Assembly: GCA_958510875.1 (NCBI GenBank)
Contig: OY294067.1
Location: 255,379,736 to 255,443,735 of the forward strand
Length of the DNA stretch: 64,000 bases
Reading direction: 5' to 3'
Source: Endomychus coccineus
Lineage: Eukaryota > Arthropoda > Insecta > Coleoptera > Endomychidae
Part shown: positions 24,610 to 35,599 of the stretch, piece by piece
Layout of the letters: the number at the start of each line of letters is the position of its first letter
How positions within the stretch are numbered: position 1 is the stretch's first letter
Notes under the pieces: generated by a model
Database searches by the model: none
The model's input: only the letters and a program-made list of their open reading frames with translations
What the model was told of the DNA's origin: nothing
Program-made: the position numbers and the translations under genes

Positions 24610-25242
24610 ATTCAAATTCTGCGGTCAGACGTTAGTAGTATTAACACTTGTGTGATCTAGATAGTTGGCTATATTTCCTAGTGTTTTAAACTTAACCGCT
24701 CTTACTGATAATTTAATAGAATCATCTTTAATTCCTTCTGTTATACTATCGATAATATATTGCTCTTTCATTTTCAAATTTAATTTATTTAATTTCGTCA
24801 TTTTTTCGAAACAATAATCGCTCAACTGTTAGTTCGATGAAGGTGAATAATTGTCAGCTTCAATCGGTAGTCGTCCAAATTTTACTTCGTTTGGAAATCC
24901 GCTAATCAATCTATTTTTCTTTTCATCCCATGTAAGGCAAGGATGCTGTAACGATTCGTACCATTACCTAGTAGACGATTTGCTGCTACATTCACAGTAG
25001 TCACATTGTCCCATTTATGAAATTTTGTTAAATCATCTACTTTATTAACCCAAGTGGTACTTACAGTCTGCTTCTCTAGCTCAATTATCTTCTTCTTTAA
25101 CCTTTTTACCTCTTTTTTCTTATTTTCTAAATCACTATCATCCGAAGTTGAACTACTTCTTCTCCTGGGAGGCTTACGAGGGAATGATGCTTCTGGTGAG
25201 TCGATGGGTCGCTTTGATCTTTTATGTTTCCCCCCTGTGTAG
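24610..25242 (-). pseudogene. Gag-like remnant
   Basis: Minus-strand frames read KRSKRPIDSPEASFPRKPPR then SSSTSDDSDLENKKKEVKRL with KKKIIELEKQT (a charged coiled-coil segment), then, in another frame, KMTKLNKLNLKMKEQYIIDS and ITEGIKDDSIKLSV (24825-24625). The style is that of retrotransposon Gag (DYF..K..l......E....I..GI.). Frames are shifted and no CCHC knuckle was found. Confidence 0.55.
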
Positions 25243-25271
25243 ATTCAAGTTTTACAATACACTTTTCACTT

Positions 25272-25295
25272 AGGTTCTTTATCTCACTTCTGATT
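25272..25295 (-). other. Primer-binding-site-like sequence (tRNA-Leu type)
   Basis: Reading the minus strand away from the right LTR gives TCAGAAGTGAGAT and, three bases later, GAACC. This resembles the complement of an insect tRNA-Leu 3' end (TGTCAGAAGTGG.ATTCGAACC). The first bases (TGG) are not conserved, so the assignment is inference. Confidence 0.4.
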
Positions 25296-25550
25296 TGTTA
25301 GAGTTTTTAAACAAACACTTATCAAATAAAAGTTTATTAAGCTCTAAAAGAATTACAATCCAAGAATGGCTATTTATAATTCTTATTACGTCAATAATAC
25401 GTTCGATAGTTTCTTATGCTAAATGCATAATCCCCCTCTTGCCTTCCTCGAACTTCTATATACTTTCCTCATCTCCCACGCATTGAGGGATCTCCCCGAA
25501 CCAACTATGGGACTTCCCCGGACCGTCCTTAACAATGCCGTACTCTAACA
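25296..25550 (-). repeat. LTR (5' LTR of the minus-oriented element)
   Basis: 255 bp, same terminal bases as the left LTR; followed by TTAG. Confidence 0.88.
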
Positions 25551-25719
25551 TTAGAAAATCCTGAGAAACCTGGAATACATGCTTGAAAAATATTTTCACT
25601 TCTCCATAAGTTAAATTTAATCAGGCGAATTAAGTGTTACTTGAAAATATATATCTGTCTGTTTGGGTGCCTGTGAGGGTCAAGCTAAACGGAATAATCT
25701 AACTTGGTATAAAAAACAT

Positions 25720-26005
25720 TTTGGTAATATGAAGAAAAAACTGGTGAAAAATCAGCATTAGCAAAACATATCTCAAATACAGGTCACACCATTTCTCAAG
25801 CAAGCTTACCACTCTTGAAACACAGTAACGACATATATCTAGGTTATCAAGGAATCAAAAAGCAATTTTATGAATTCAGATTTATCTCCAGCTGAGGATA
25901 ATCCCTTATTTGAGCTATTAATTTCAAATAATATTTAAACAGGCATATTTTGATTCCTTCACTCTGATGATGGCTACTTGGTATCTAAAATTTCCTCAGT
26001 ACTTT
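25720..26005 (+). pseudogene. Penelope-like element 3' end (EN C-terminus, family B)
   Basis: The plus-strand frame GEKSALAKHISNTGHTISQA parallels the segment at 52885-52945 (EKSALAEQISNTGHTISQER). It matches the second half of the GIY-YIG endonuclease of Penelope-like elements (A.HI...GH.I). It continues to PAEDNPLFELLISNNI-like sequence and then directly to a hammerhead-like motif. Reverse transcriptase is absent from this copy. Confidence 0.65.
25958..26000 (+). ncRNA. Hammerhead ribozyme-like motif B1 (damaged)
   Basis: CTGATGA (25964-25970), T, GGCTAC, TTG, GTATC (stem II weakened), then TAAAA where GAAA is required, then TTTCCTC and AGTACTTTAA. The GAAA box is mutated, so this copy should be inactive. 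It sits directly 3' of PLE coding sequence. Confidence 0.5.
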
Positions 26006-26483
26006 AAGAGTATTTTTAGAGCATGAGGGTGATTGTTCAAGTATCTAAATATTAGTAATTGTTTACTATTTTAATTATATAAAAATGGCACTGAATCGTG
26101 ATTCAGATTTCACAATTATTTCCGTAATCATTGACTCAAGAATTTTCAATGTTAGATAATCAATCGGCAATGACATTGCTCGAATATTAAATTGCTACGG
26201 CATTTTTTTTGCACCCAATCATTAATTTGAAAGACAAACACAACCGCAAGTCTTGTTGCTGTCTTGAAATATTCATATTTTCGATGTTTGAACAATTACT
26301 ACCGCAATTTTTTAATAGGAATTGAATACAGTTAGTAATTGAACACTAATTCGTTACAATGAATTCATTGTTCCTAGCGTTTTTGCTTACAGTAAACAAT
26401 CGAAGATTTGAATGAATTGTGCATAACATTGTTTGAGGAATTGAATTACTACGCAACTTAAGAAGTTCACTGAAAATACAATT

Positions 26484-26527
<44 letters not shown>

Positions 26528-27009
26528 GTTTTAGGGGGATTTCTTGAAATCCATAAATATTCAATCATTATTCGAATGAGTCAATGAATATTTTGGATGA
26601 TGTAGAGAACTTTTGGCTATTCACCAAATATAAATGCTCCTTTTTATTCTCTAAGGTTTTTTTCGAACTTGTGTGTGTCAAAACAAAGCAGTGATTCGTG
26701 CATAACACGTCAAAATTGTGTTTATTATGAAAAGAGATATCTTAGGACACGTTTTGAGTAGCATTTGTAGGTCAGTCGTTCCATGAATAGTAACAATAAC
26801 TTGTAAAATTAAAAAAAGTTGAGGAGGTTATTATACTTTATTCGTTATTTGAAGCAAATATTTTTCTAGAGAATTGGAATCGAACAGGAAACAAAGCAAT
26901 CAATTCACAAGAATTGGTGTAAATACTTATTCAACAAAATTGCAGAAAACTTTAATCTGGAAAATGAAACTTATAAAGTTATGGAAATAAAAACACTAAT
27001 TTACACTAA
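26006..27009. other. No recognised gene; (AT)20 microsatellite
   Basis: A pure AT tract lies at 26487-26526. The remainder is unassigned. Confidence 0.5.
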
Positions 27010-27500
27010 ATAAATAATGAATGTTTTTATTATCCAATAATGCTTATATATGTTTCAACACACAGTGTCATCATCTGAGCTAGTCACAAACTAAAGTTAC
27101 ATTGACAGAGAACGGCTTTATACTATAATGACTATACTCATTAAGATGATTATACCATTAGTTACAGAATATTTGAAGAACTACTTAGGAAATGTTTAAT
27201 ATAATTGGTGAATGATAAATGTTGAGTTGATTATTCAAAAACTACATTATTCTTATTTTTAACATGTTTGACAATTTCCAATGATTCCAATATATTCAAT
27301 TTCAAGCCCTTCCGTTCGATGTGTAAGATTTCGGGATCATGAGTGAAATTATGGTTATATTCGATCATTAGCATACATCGAATCGGTCTTTTTCAATCTC
27401 TGGCTCCTCAAATGTTCTTGAAATATCTAGTAAAAGCTGCGACCTGTTTGGCCAATATACAAGCATTACAGTCATCACAACATAGCTTATGAACTCCAAA
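27010..27500 (-). pseudogene. Penelope-like element GIY-YIG endonuclease remnant (family C)
   Basis: The minus-strand frame from about 27486 reads GVHKLCCDDCNACILAKQVA (PLE pattern: VYKL.C.DC...YIGQT.R). After disrupted sequence it continues MIEYNHNFTHDPEILHIERK then GLKLNILESLEIVKHVK, matching the C-terminal signature of PLE endonucleases (H.F..D...ILH.E.KG.KLN.LE.LEI). The GIY-YIG core is damaged (ACILAKQ in place of A.YIGQT) and stops intervene. It is followed 3' by hammerhead-like motif C. The right part of this locus (27524-27673) carries a 25-bp inverted repeat. Confidence 0.72.
27036..27082 (-). ncRNA. Hammerhead ribozyme-like motif C
   Basis: Minus strand: CAGATGA (27077-27071; consensus CUGANGA with U4 changed to A), T, stem II GACAC-TGT-GTGTT (one G-T wobble), then GAAAC (27056-27052) and ATATATA. 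It lies 3' of the family C endonuclease remnant, in the same orientation. The stem II sequence is unrelated to families A and B. Confidence 0.45.
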
Positions 27501-27523
27501 TTTTTCAAATTTATCTCTATTTG

Positions 27524-27673
27524 TTTATTTATGAATTTGTGCAAATTATCAGTTAGATATGTTAGTTCAACATATATCCGGAAACCAACAAACAATATTT
27601 CAAAATTCCTATCAAAACACAATAAAACAGTCTCATATAAAACGTCTAATAATTTGCACAAATTCATAAATAA
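27524..27673. repeat. 25-bp inverted repeat
   Basis: TTATTTATGAATTTGTGCAA plus five more bases at 27524-27548 is the reverse complement of 27649-27673. Confidence 0.85.
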
Positions 27674-27749
27674 TTCTAAAACAAGGTATATCCATTTCAT
27701 GGATGGAGTGTACAAAGAACAATATCATATTATGAATTTTAATAAATAA

Positions 27750-28489
27750 CTTCCTTCTTCAGAAGTAACTTCAAAACCGTTTCCGGTAACAAAAATTATA
27801 TTGATAACAAAATATGCACTGTCTGACCACATTTAACAACAAATTTCAAAGATTAACCTATCTTATCGAGACATTCAACTGCCCATAAGTTGACTAAGTG
27901 AACTGACTCGGAATTCTATGAATATGTTCTATCAAACTGACTTAATACTATTAGGAGGAAGTTACTTATATAAACTTATGATTGGGAAACATTAAGTTCA
28001 GCTACATTCAATAATAAATGCTTCGCTCTCTCAAGTATATTGAGAATACTCTCGAAGATCCCAACAGACATAATAATCCAAAGACTGTCCCATTTTAATT
28101 AAGCAGAGAATCACTAGAAAATACTGCAATCATAACTGCTACTACGCTGATTTTGGCACGCTCACTCTACAATCAGGAAAAATAACCGGTTACAAGAATA
28201 ATTAATTCTCCATGATATAAAATGTAATAATTATTAATAAGTATATTTCAAAATTTATCTTGAAACGTTTATAGTTTACACACAAATCTGCACCCTTCAA
28301 ATAAGAAAAAATAAAATATAGATAGCAGCCTTCAAAAGTATATCATATACTGACGAATCTACATAAAATTTCGGATACTAAATAAGAAAAGCTGAAACTC
28401 AAATACTTTCCTTGAAAATATTTATTAGGCGAGATGTACTAGGATGTGATTATATTATTAAATGACGTTACATTGCTATAATAAATATT
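27750..28489. other. No recognised gene
   Basis: AT-rich spacer. Confidence 0.35.
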
Positions 28490-28700
28490 ATAATAATGAT
28501 TCTCGACCCAGGTAAGAATTATATGAAAATTCTTGGACAGGTCAAATTAGCATATATCTATTATTTTTTCATCTCTACGTACGTTTCATTCTCACAACCT
28601 TCATCAGAAAATGTTTCAAATCTAATGTACGGGATTTCTTAAACTAATTTGACCAAGCAAAGCGCATATTTATCGAATTACTTTCAATTAAAAATGTCTA
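28490..28700 (-). repeat. PLE-type terminal repeat, copy A2
   Basis: Reverse-oriented copy of the family A unit. On the plus strand it runs from AATGATTCTCGACCCAGGTA through AATTCTTGGACAGGTCAAAT to the ribozyme-like core and TACGGGATTTCTTAAACTAA. Confidence 0.7.
28566..28616 (-). ncRNA. Hammerhead ribozyme-like motif A2
   Basis: Minus strand: CTGATGA intact (28607-28601), stem II GGTT-GTGA-GAAT (weak), then TGAAAC with the stem III palindrome ACGTACGT and A before the predicted cut. The core is intact but stem II is poor. Confidence 0.5.
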
Positions 28701-29179
28701 AGTCACTATTTATGAAAAATAATGTATGGTCATAAGTGTATAGGACTAAAAACCAAAATTGCCCTTGCCAAACATTGCCATTAGTTCGATTACAAAAAAG
28801 TTAATATCAATTACCATAAAAAATCTCTCCTGGAGATGATTCACATAAATCGAGATAATAAATGGGAGAATTATAGAATCTATGTACAATCATTGAGCCA
28901 AATTAAAACCAATTTAATTAGTTAAAAAACACTTGCAAATGTCTACGTGCCCCTTTATAATGCTTAAAATTGTGTATATGTAGAATATGTATCAGTAATT
29001 TTGGCATAGGACAGACCTTCCCTGTCCTGGTCATACATTTTAAACACATCTGTGTAACATTGTAGGTACTTGGGGTAGAGGAATTTTGGTCTCAGACTAC
29101 TTATTCTCGTCGCCGAGGTATGATGTCTTTAACTATAGAAAAATTACTGTGCAGTGGTTTTTTGATGCATATTCATATT
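28701..29179. other. No recognised gene
   Basis: Nothing supportable. Confidence 0.35.
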
Positions 29180-29430
29180 TTTTGTTACAATTTCAATTAT
29201 TCGTGTTTTCTTCGTTGTTGAGAAGTAGACATTTTTGATTGAAATTAATGCGATGAGACGCTTAGTTCTTAGTACAATTAGATAAAGACATCCCGCGCTT
29301 TAGTTAATGTGAATTAGTTTTCAAATATCTTCTAATGATGGTCGCGAGACCGAAACGTACGTAAAGACGAAAATATAATAGATATAAGTATTAATGTGTC
29401 CTATTTCCCAAGAATTTACATATGAATAAT
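29180..29430 (+). repeat. PLE-type terminal repeat, copy A3 with hammerhead-like motif
   Basis: Same unit as copy A1. The ribozyme core reads CTAATGA (29332-29338), with the essential G5 changed to A. Stem II is GGTC-GCGA-GACC (a compensated, still stable loop) and is followed by GAAACGTACGTAAAGACG. The core mutation should abolish cleavage. Confidence 0.65.
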
Positions 29431-29533
29431 AAATAATATATGACGATAACTTCAATAAATAAGAGTATAACGTACTTACAATCAAATTGACTGGGTTGGA
29501 ACGAAATATCATAATATCTTAACAACTCTAGAC

Positions 29534-31935
29534 CAGGGGTCTCAAAACTACCGCCAGCAGGCCAGATCTTGCCCGCCAATGTCATCAATCCGGCAAGCGA
29601 CAGTTAATGGCTTATTGTTGATATTTTTGTTGTGCTAAGTTGGATAAAAAGACACAAAATGGTAATAACTAGGTTTTATTTACTTAATGACAAGTATAAT
29701 ACGCAAAAAAATTAACTTAAGCATGATAACTAACAAATAATTGAAATCAAAATAAACACATAAACATATAACATATAAGCATTATAACATATAAAATACT
29801 TATGATGTTTATGTAATTGTGATTTTCCACTGACAATAGTTTGTAGTTGTGGACCAATTTTACTTGTACCAATTATTAAAATTAAGATGCTCATCGGTTA
29901 GCTTAGATCTGTAAAAATTCTTTGTGTTCTTCATTTTGGAGGATGTCTTCTCACATTAGTAAGTATTACCAAATACAGGAAACATCCCACGATCAAATTC
30001 ATGCAAATCGTCAAATTTCACCAGTGGAAGACTCTTATAAAATTCCAACAAAGATGAGTTTTGATATTTGTTGTTAATTAAATCACTTCACTGTTAACCA
30101 ATAATTTCCATTTGAAGTTCCGGGGCTATGGTTTCAATATCAGTATCAAAAAGATATTGAGAAATCTTAATTCAATTCGCAATGACATCGAAGTCTGGAA
30201 AACGAGTATCAAAATTTATCTTCAAAACTTCGATTCCGAACTCGAGGGAAACTCGGTCTCAGGAGAGTGGCTGAATTTTCCACATGTTTTAAAACGTGTG
30301 ACACATTTTTTACGTAATTGTGATTGAAACAATATTATTTTCTGCCGGATCGATTTGATATTAGTGCATAAAGCAGGGAGAAGAAGCTGGTTTACTCCTT
30401 GCAATTTCAAATTCAGTTCGTTCATATGTTTTATTAAATCGACATAGAATGCTACTTCCACTGCCATCCGCTATTTTGTAATTCGGTAAGAGGTCTAAGC
30501 CAACGTACGGCAATATGATATGATAAGTCATTTTCTCCAATCTCTTGAATAAACTCGCGGAATTGTTGGTGATTCAGCCCAGTGAATCTGATGAAATTAA
30601 CAATTGATATGACTGGTTTTAGAACAGACATATCCAAACATTTTTCGCTCAAGAACTGTTCATGAATGATACAATGTAGATCTAATGGTTTTGAACCATC
30701 ATCATTTTCTACAGCCTTTGACACAGGAGCAACCACTCCTTTATTTTTACCACACATGTTTTTGTCTCCATCAGTAGAAATAGATTTCAAGTTTTTCATC
30801 GAAAGTTCTTTTCATTAATGGCATTTTCTACTCCCTTAAAAAGATCTTCCCCAGTAGTCGCGCTGTGAATACTATCAATATCAAGAAGTTCTTCATATAC
30901 TTCATACCTTTTATCTACTAAACGAATAAAAATCAACAGCTGAGCAGTATCTGATACATTCGTTGTCTCATCCAAGGCCAGAGAAAACTACTAAAGATGT
31001 CAATTTTTGACAGACAGTTGAGATGATACATTTTTTGCGATGTCTTCTACGCTCCAAGACACGGTGTTTGCTGACAAGCTGACAGATTTAAATAAATTTA
31101 CCTTTTCGGTCCATATTTTTTCGGTTACTGCAATTACGCATTCTCTGATCATTTCTCCATCAGTAAATGGTTTTCAACGTTTCGCAATTTCAAGAGCCAC
31201 ATGAAAGCTGGCATTAGTTGCAGCCTCTTGTTCAGTATTGAGTTTCGTAAACAAAGATTGCTGCGATTTGAATCCGCGCTTCAAAACTTCAAATTTTCCT
31301 GTTGGCAGACTTCCTGTACATTTTGAGTAATTTTGAAAATGTTTCGTTTCATAATGACTTTTAATGCTATATTCTGCGAGAACGGCTATGGTTTCATTGC
31401 AAATCAAACATAGTGCCTTCTTACGGGACTCAATTACGAAATATTGAATGTTCCATTGATCTCTGAATGATCTGCATTCACTGTCTACTTTTTGCTTCTT
31501 TTCTATACTAGTAAATTACAAACAAAAACAACAGGTCAAACCAAAATACTGTTACGTCTTTTGAACACGCACAAACACGTTTCAATGCCTTACGCACTAC
31601 TTTATTTTACAACTGACAGTTTCGCTTCCTTCGCCTTCCCTAGGCAGACTGACTCGCGGTCACGCCACTAGCTTTTTTATACTCCAATTACTGCCATCTA
31701 TAAGTGAGTGGAATACACCAGAACTTTCTCGAAACAACGAGATTATTCGCGAATGTTCAATTGCTACTGCGCTTCCGAAAGTAAACTAGCGAATTTAGCA
31801 AGCGTATGCTCATTCAGGGCGCGTACTCGGCGACTAGTTTAGAAATTATAGATAATGGCAGGAAAATCAAAATAGTTTTGACCCTTGGAACTTACTGGAG
31901 TATGGCCCTGAGACTGGAAAGCTTGGAAACCCCTC
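29534..31935 (-). mobile_element. hAT element copy with 8-bp target duplication
   Basis: The element is 2402 bp. The left end begins CAGGGGTCTCAAAAC and the complement of the right end begins GAGGGGTTTCCAAG. Flanks are CTCTAGAC (29526-29533) and CTCTGGAC (31936-31943), an 8-bp duplication with one difference, the hAT signature size. It contains a decayed transposase on the minus strand. Confidence 0.88.
30112..31512 (-). pseudogene. hAT transposase, GTF2IRD2/ZBED-like group
   Basis: From the N-terminus on the minus strand: KKQKVDSECRSFRDQWNIQY then KKALCLICNETIAV and KSHYETKHFQNY (a BED-like C-x2-C...H-x4-H finger), then FKSQQSLFTKL. After disrupted sequence comes MKNLKSISTDGDKNMCGKNK (the STDGAP.M.G acidic-motif region), LHCIIHEQFLSEKCLDMSVL (HCIIHQE.LC.K), then FREFIQEI and VRWLRPLTEL (VRWLSRG..L), and finally EVAFYVDLIKHMNELNLKLQ with SQLRKKCVTRF. 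This order is that of the GTF2IRD2/FAM200/ZBED5-like hAT proteins. The expected start is ATA instead of ATG, and frameshifts and stops break the frame at several points. The C-terminal dimerisation domain is not evident. Confidence 0.82.
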
Positions 31936-31943
31936 CTCTGGAC

Positions 31944-32892
31944 TATTGCGTAGTTCCAATCTAATTGACATTCATGTTACAGTAATGGAAGAAAGCGCTA
32001 CTACAACGTTGACCGCGATATTTGAAATTGAAATAGTGAGGTAAAATGGACCAGATAGTGATAGTTACGGGTTAAGAAGAATATGTCAACGATCTAGATA
32101 CCCAAAAGACAAAAATCGACATGACATATGATACTTTTCAGAATATATAGAAAATCTATCTAATACAGCAGATTCCGACTAGTCACCAGAAATAAGAAAT
32201 GTCAAAATGAACAAATGCCTCCAATATGAAAAACATACAGTATGTGGGGACGGACCTATGATTACCTAGCAATTGAGAAATGTTTACCTACCCTTTTTGT
32301 ACAACAGCCCAAAATGGTATATTTTCGTGGTATAAAAGCTTATTATTACCATGGGGAAAACTCCACTTCCGGGGTAGGTTATAGGTCAGGTAAGGTTGTA
32401 ATCCCTGAAAACAAATTATGCCAATTTTTGAAGTTTAATATACATATTTTAGGTCAGTACACAATATTTGATAATTATTATCTTGAAAAATTGCCAAATC
32501 GCTGGTTAGATAGACTTTCCCAACTAATTTTTTTCAGACAATACAATCGATAATCAACAAATCGACACCAACTAGAGCTGCTCACAAAACGAGTAGAAAA
32601 TAACTTCTGTATTTGTCATGCTATTGCCCATGAAGTCAGGTCTGTCGTTTTGCCAATTAAATAATAGGTAGAATTTTTGGTGGTGAAAGACGTAAATTTT
32701 ATCAACTAACTAAAACTGACTATCAATTTTCAATTTCTATCCACCGAAGCCTTCGACATTGATCTAATCTTATATTCTCAATTCAGTCATGAACCATGTC
32801 ATCATCTTATTATTAATGCAAATATTTTGAGCAACTGATTCATAACCTAATGATATACACAAATAATTTATCTATTTTCTCTTTGTTGCAGG
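31944..32892. other. No recognised gene
   Basis: A 103-codon plus-strand frame (32242-32553) has no recognised motif. Confidence 0.35.
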
Positions 32893-33189
32893 AATGAAAC
32901 ATTCAAAAATGATAAAATCGATTACACCGAAAGCGATAAGAAGAAGAGACACATGATTCGATTAACTACGAAAAATTCACCGGTTGAAAATGGGAGGCCC
33001 GTTTGCTTCATGGACGTTTACGAACTGATGTCACCAGTCGAAGAAGAAATATTGAGGAAGACATGCGCAAAAGGATCTCCAGACGGTACCGACCCTCCTT
33101 ATTCAATCGAATTTGCCCTACCGAACGAAAGTATTTCGAAAGAACATTTCACCAATCTATGGCTTGAATCGTTCACGTTAACTCTGTGA
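32893..33189 (+). CDS. Candidate terminal exon of an unidentified host gene
   Basis: Preceded by a pyrimidine-rich acceptor (TTTCTCTTTGTTGCAG). The exon enters in phase 2 and encodes about 98 residues: NETFKNDKIDYTESDKKKRH, a middle part with PVCFMDVYELMSPVEEEILR and GSPDGTDPPYSIEFALPNES, and the end NLWLESFTLTL before TGA. Codon composition is balanced compared with the flanks, which supports real coding sequence. The family is not recognised. Preceding exons were not found. A polyadenylation-like AATAAA occurs near 33805. It could instead be a relic of an unknown element. Confidence 0.4.
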   Translation, partial: NETFKNDKIDYTESDKKKRHMIRLTTKNSPVENGRPVCFMDVYELMSPVEEEILRKTCAKGSPDGTDPPYSIEFALPNESISKEHFTNLWLESFTLTL

Positions 33190-33989
33190 TCGAAATAAGT
33201 TCGGATTGTGTTTGCATTACGAAAAAAAACGCCTGATATTGCATGCATGTTGTGTCAGAGATCAATTTACTAAAGCCAAAGGAAGAACTATTACGTTCAG
33301 TAATTAGTCGATGGCTTCAAAGTTAGGAAAGACGTAATCATAGAGCAAGAAGTAGGTACTAACAATGTTCGAAAACGTTCTATAGAGGACCAGAAACTGA
33401 ATACTAACCACCTTGGCTACTTCCTAGATTGAATAATTGAAATGAAACTTGTTTACAAATACTTCGCTATAAGAAAAATGAAGAGTTGGCACTACCGCAA
33501 ACTTTTGGAACGGATAGCCGGAGATGTAGCCAGAAAGAAAATTTTAACGGGCTGCAATCAGATTTGTTTAAATATATTACTCACTGCGTGGGACGTGAAC
33601 AACATAAAAATGATATATTTACTCTTTGTTCGCTTCCTTGGTGGTGTCATCTTAGCATTTGAATTTGTTAAAACTAGATTGGCGTAGAGAAAGGAAAAAT
33701 ATACTGCTCTAATGTTGAGGATTGAATGAAATATGCTCAAAGAATGTATCTATAATTACTATTATTACGCTGTTTTTATTAATGGAATAGACTTGTATAA
33801 ATGAATAAAATATTTCGTCTAACGTTATTCATTTCATTATTTGTGGAGTGATTTCATCAAGATTGGTGAATTACACTGAATAGATCTTAAATGAGGATAT
33901 AAAGTGCATCTAGAGGGGAAGGGACAATTCGTTCGTAGTAGAATAGTTATTTTTGCTTGGAGTCAACTAACTATCCCCAAATTATCTTA
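33190..33989. other. Possible 3' UTR or spacer
   Basis: Follows the candidate terminal exon. An 81-codon frame at 33442-33687 has no recognised motif. Confidence 0.3.
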
Positions 33990-35560
33990 TATATATATCC
34001 TTTTATTATTATCAAGCCGACCCCCCCCCCCCCCTATAACTAAAAGCATTAACTTCAACGATCAAATAGTTCCCAGGGTAAATTCAATACATCTATTCGA
34101 CTGTACAACTGATGAAATCTGTCAGATAGTGAAAAATTTTAAACCTAAAAACTCGGCAGGTTTTGAGGGCGTATGCCCAAAGATACTCAAAATTAGTATC
34201 ACGTTATCAGTTAACCATCTTCGACATATATACAGTCGTTGTATATATGTCGCGCTCTGGTTTTTCCCCGAACCACTAAAATTGGCAATTAGTATTCCTC
34301 TTCATAAGAAAGAAGACTCTGAGCTGCTGGAAAGCTATCGTTCAATCAATTATCAGATTTTTCGAAAATGTTTTAATTTTCAATAGAGTAAGTCGCTTCC
34401 TAAGCAGCGTGAACTTTTTAATCGTTCTCGACTTGGATTTATAAGAGGTAGGTCTACGGACACCACTTTGTTCAATTATGTGAACTATGTAATTCATGCA
34501 TTAGATAATAAGCAAATTGTATGTGGTGTTTTCCTTGACTTGTCTAAGGATTCGATTCACTTGATATTGTTTCTCTACTTGCTAAGTTATCAAAAATTGG
34601 GATTAGGGGTAATGCCCTGAACTGGTTGGAAACCTACCTAACAAATAGAAAACAAAAAGTTGTATTTGAAGATAAGGGTGAAACATTTGAGTCTGATGTG
34701 TTTGTAACAGACGTTGGAGTTGCACAAGGGAGATTCCTTGGGCCTCTCGTATTTATAATATTCAACAATAACATTCATCATGTTTCACTTGGCACAAATA
34801 CTGAGTTATGAAAATATGCAGACGACACATATGTTTGTAAAAGGTTCATCCCTGGATGATATCAAACAGACAGCTACGCTTTTATGAAAGCAGCTCAAGT
34901 ACCGGTTTTATATAAATCAACTACTTCTTAATGAGAATGGACAGATCCAAGTTTCAGACTCCAGACTTCTTCGATTATGGAAAAATATGCCTTTCTTTTT
35001 CCAAAAATAAAAAATTCCTAGGAGTCACAATTGACGAACATCTAAAATGGTAAGAACATATTAACAGACTCTCGAAAAAACTGGATAAAGTATGCTTTGC
35101 ATTTAGGGTTTCATCCAAAACGGTGAGCCCAAAAATGAGCTCTGAAAATAGTTCTAAAAATGAATTTCAATCAGTCATGAAAAGGTAAATTTGCTAGTAA
35201 CCAGTTTTTAACAACACCAGGCTAATATCTTTGAATGCCTACTTTTTTTACAAAAAAATCAGCACATGTTTCCACGAACTGATAGATCATGAATATAACA
35301 CGAGAGATAGAAATAGCTATAATTAACCTTGTCATAGATTAACTTTAACAAAAACAGCTCCTTATTATGCATGCATTCGTTTTCATAAATGTCTACCCAA
35401 GAGTCTACAACTACATGAATTGATTGATTCTAGAAAACGATTCAAGAGGGAAGTGTTTAACTATATACATATGTGTTTTAGAACCCTACTCCGTTGGAGA
35501 ATTTTTTTTATAGTAGACCTATTCATCCTTAAATTAGTTACTATGTAAATAAAAAAATTC
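33990..35560 (+). pseudogene. Decayed LINE reverse transcriptase (Jockey/CR1-type)
   Basis: Plus-strand segments run in order: FKPKNSAGFEGVCPKILK (family: K.SAG.DGI....LK); FFPEPLKLAISIPLHKKEDS with LLESYRSINYQIFRKCF (RT motifs 0-1); RLGFIRGRSTDTTLFNYVNY; VCGVFLDLSK (catalytic Asp box, then a frameshift); LNWLETYLTNRKQKVVF; VGVAQGRFLGPLVFIIFNNN; YADDTYVCK (catalytic DD intact); FLGVTIDEHLKW. After a deletion comes the C-terminal CHRLTLTKTAPYYACIRFHK with CLPKSLQLHELIDSRKRFKR. Several frameshifts and stops occur. A run of 14 C (34021-34034) and a 13-bp-arm hairpin (about 34220-34250) interrupt the N-terminal part. It does not match the 2998-4212 copy closely. Confidence 0.82.
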
Positions 35561-35599
35561 TAAACCCAACTTTGTATTAGCTGTATGTTTTTTGTCATT

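Larger units (their letters stand above)
23600..25550 (-). mobile_element. Non-autonomous LTR retrotransposon (gypsy-type, gag remnant only)
   Basis: Two similar LTRs (23600-23847 and 25296-25550) both begin TGTTAGAG and end CTCTAACA. They are flanked by the duplication TTAG (23596-23599 and 25551-25554; possibly ATTAG). The 1.45-kb interior lies on the minus strand. It has a primer-binding-like site adjoining the right LTR, a charged gag-like N-terminus and a short gag-like frame, and no protease, reverse transcriptase or integrase. LTR divergence (several indels and substitutions) indicates a copy that is not very recent. The 4-bp TSD and organisation fit Ty3/gypsy-type elements, but without pol the class is inferred. 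Confidence 0.85.

Noticed and set aside
27489..27749. 86-codon plus-strand frame
   Set aside because: It overlaps the minus-strand PLE remnant and a 25-bp inverted repeat; shadow frame.
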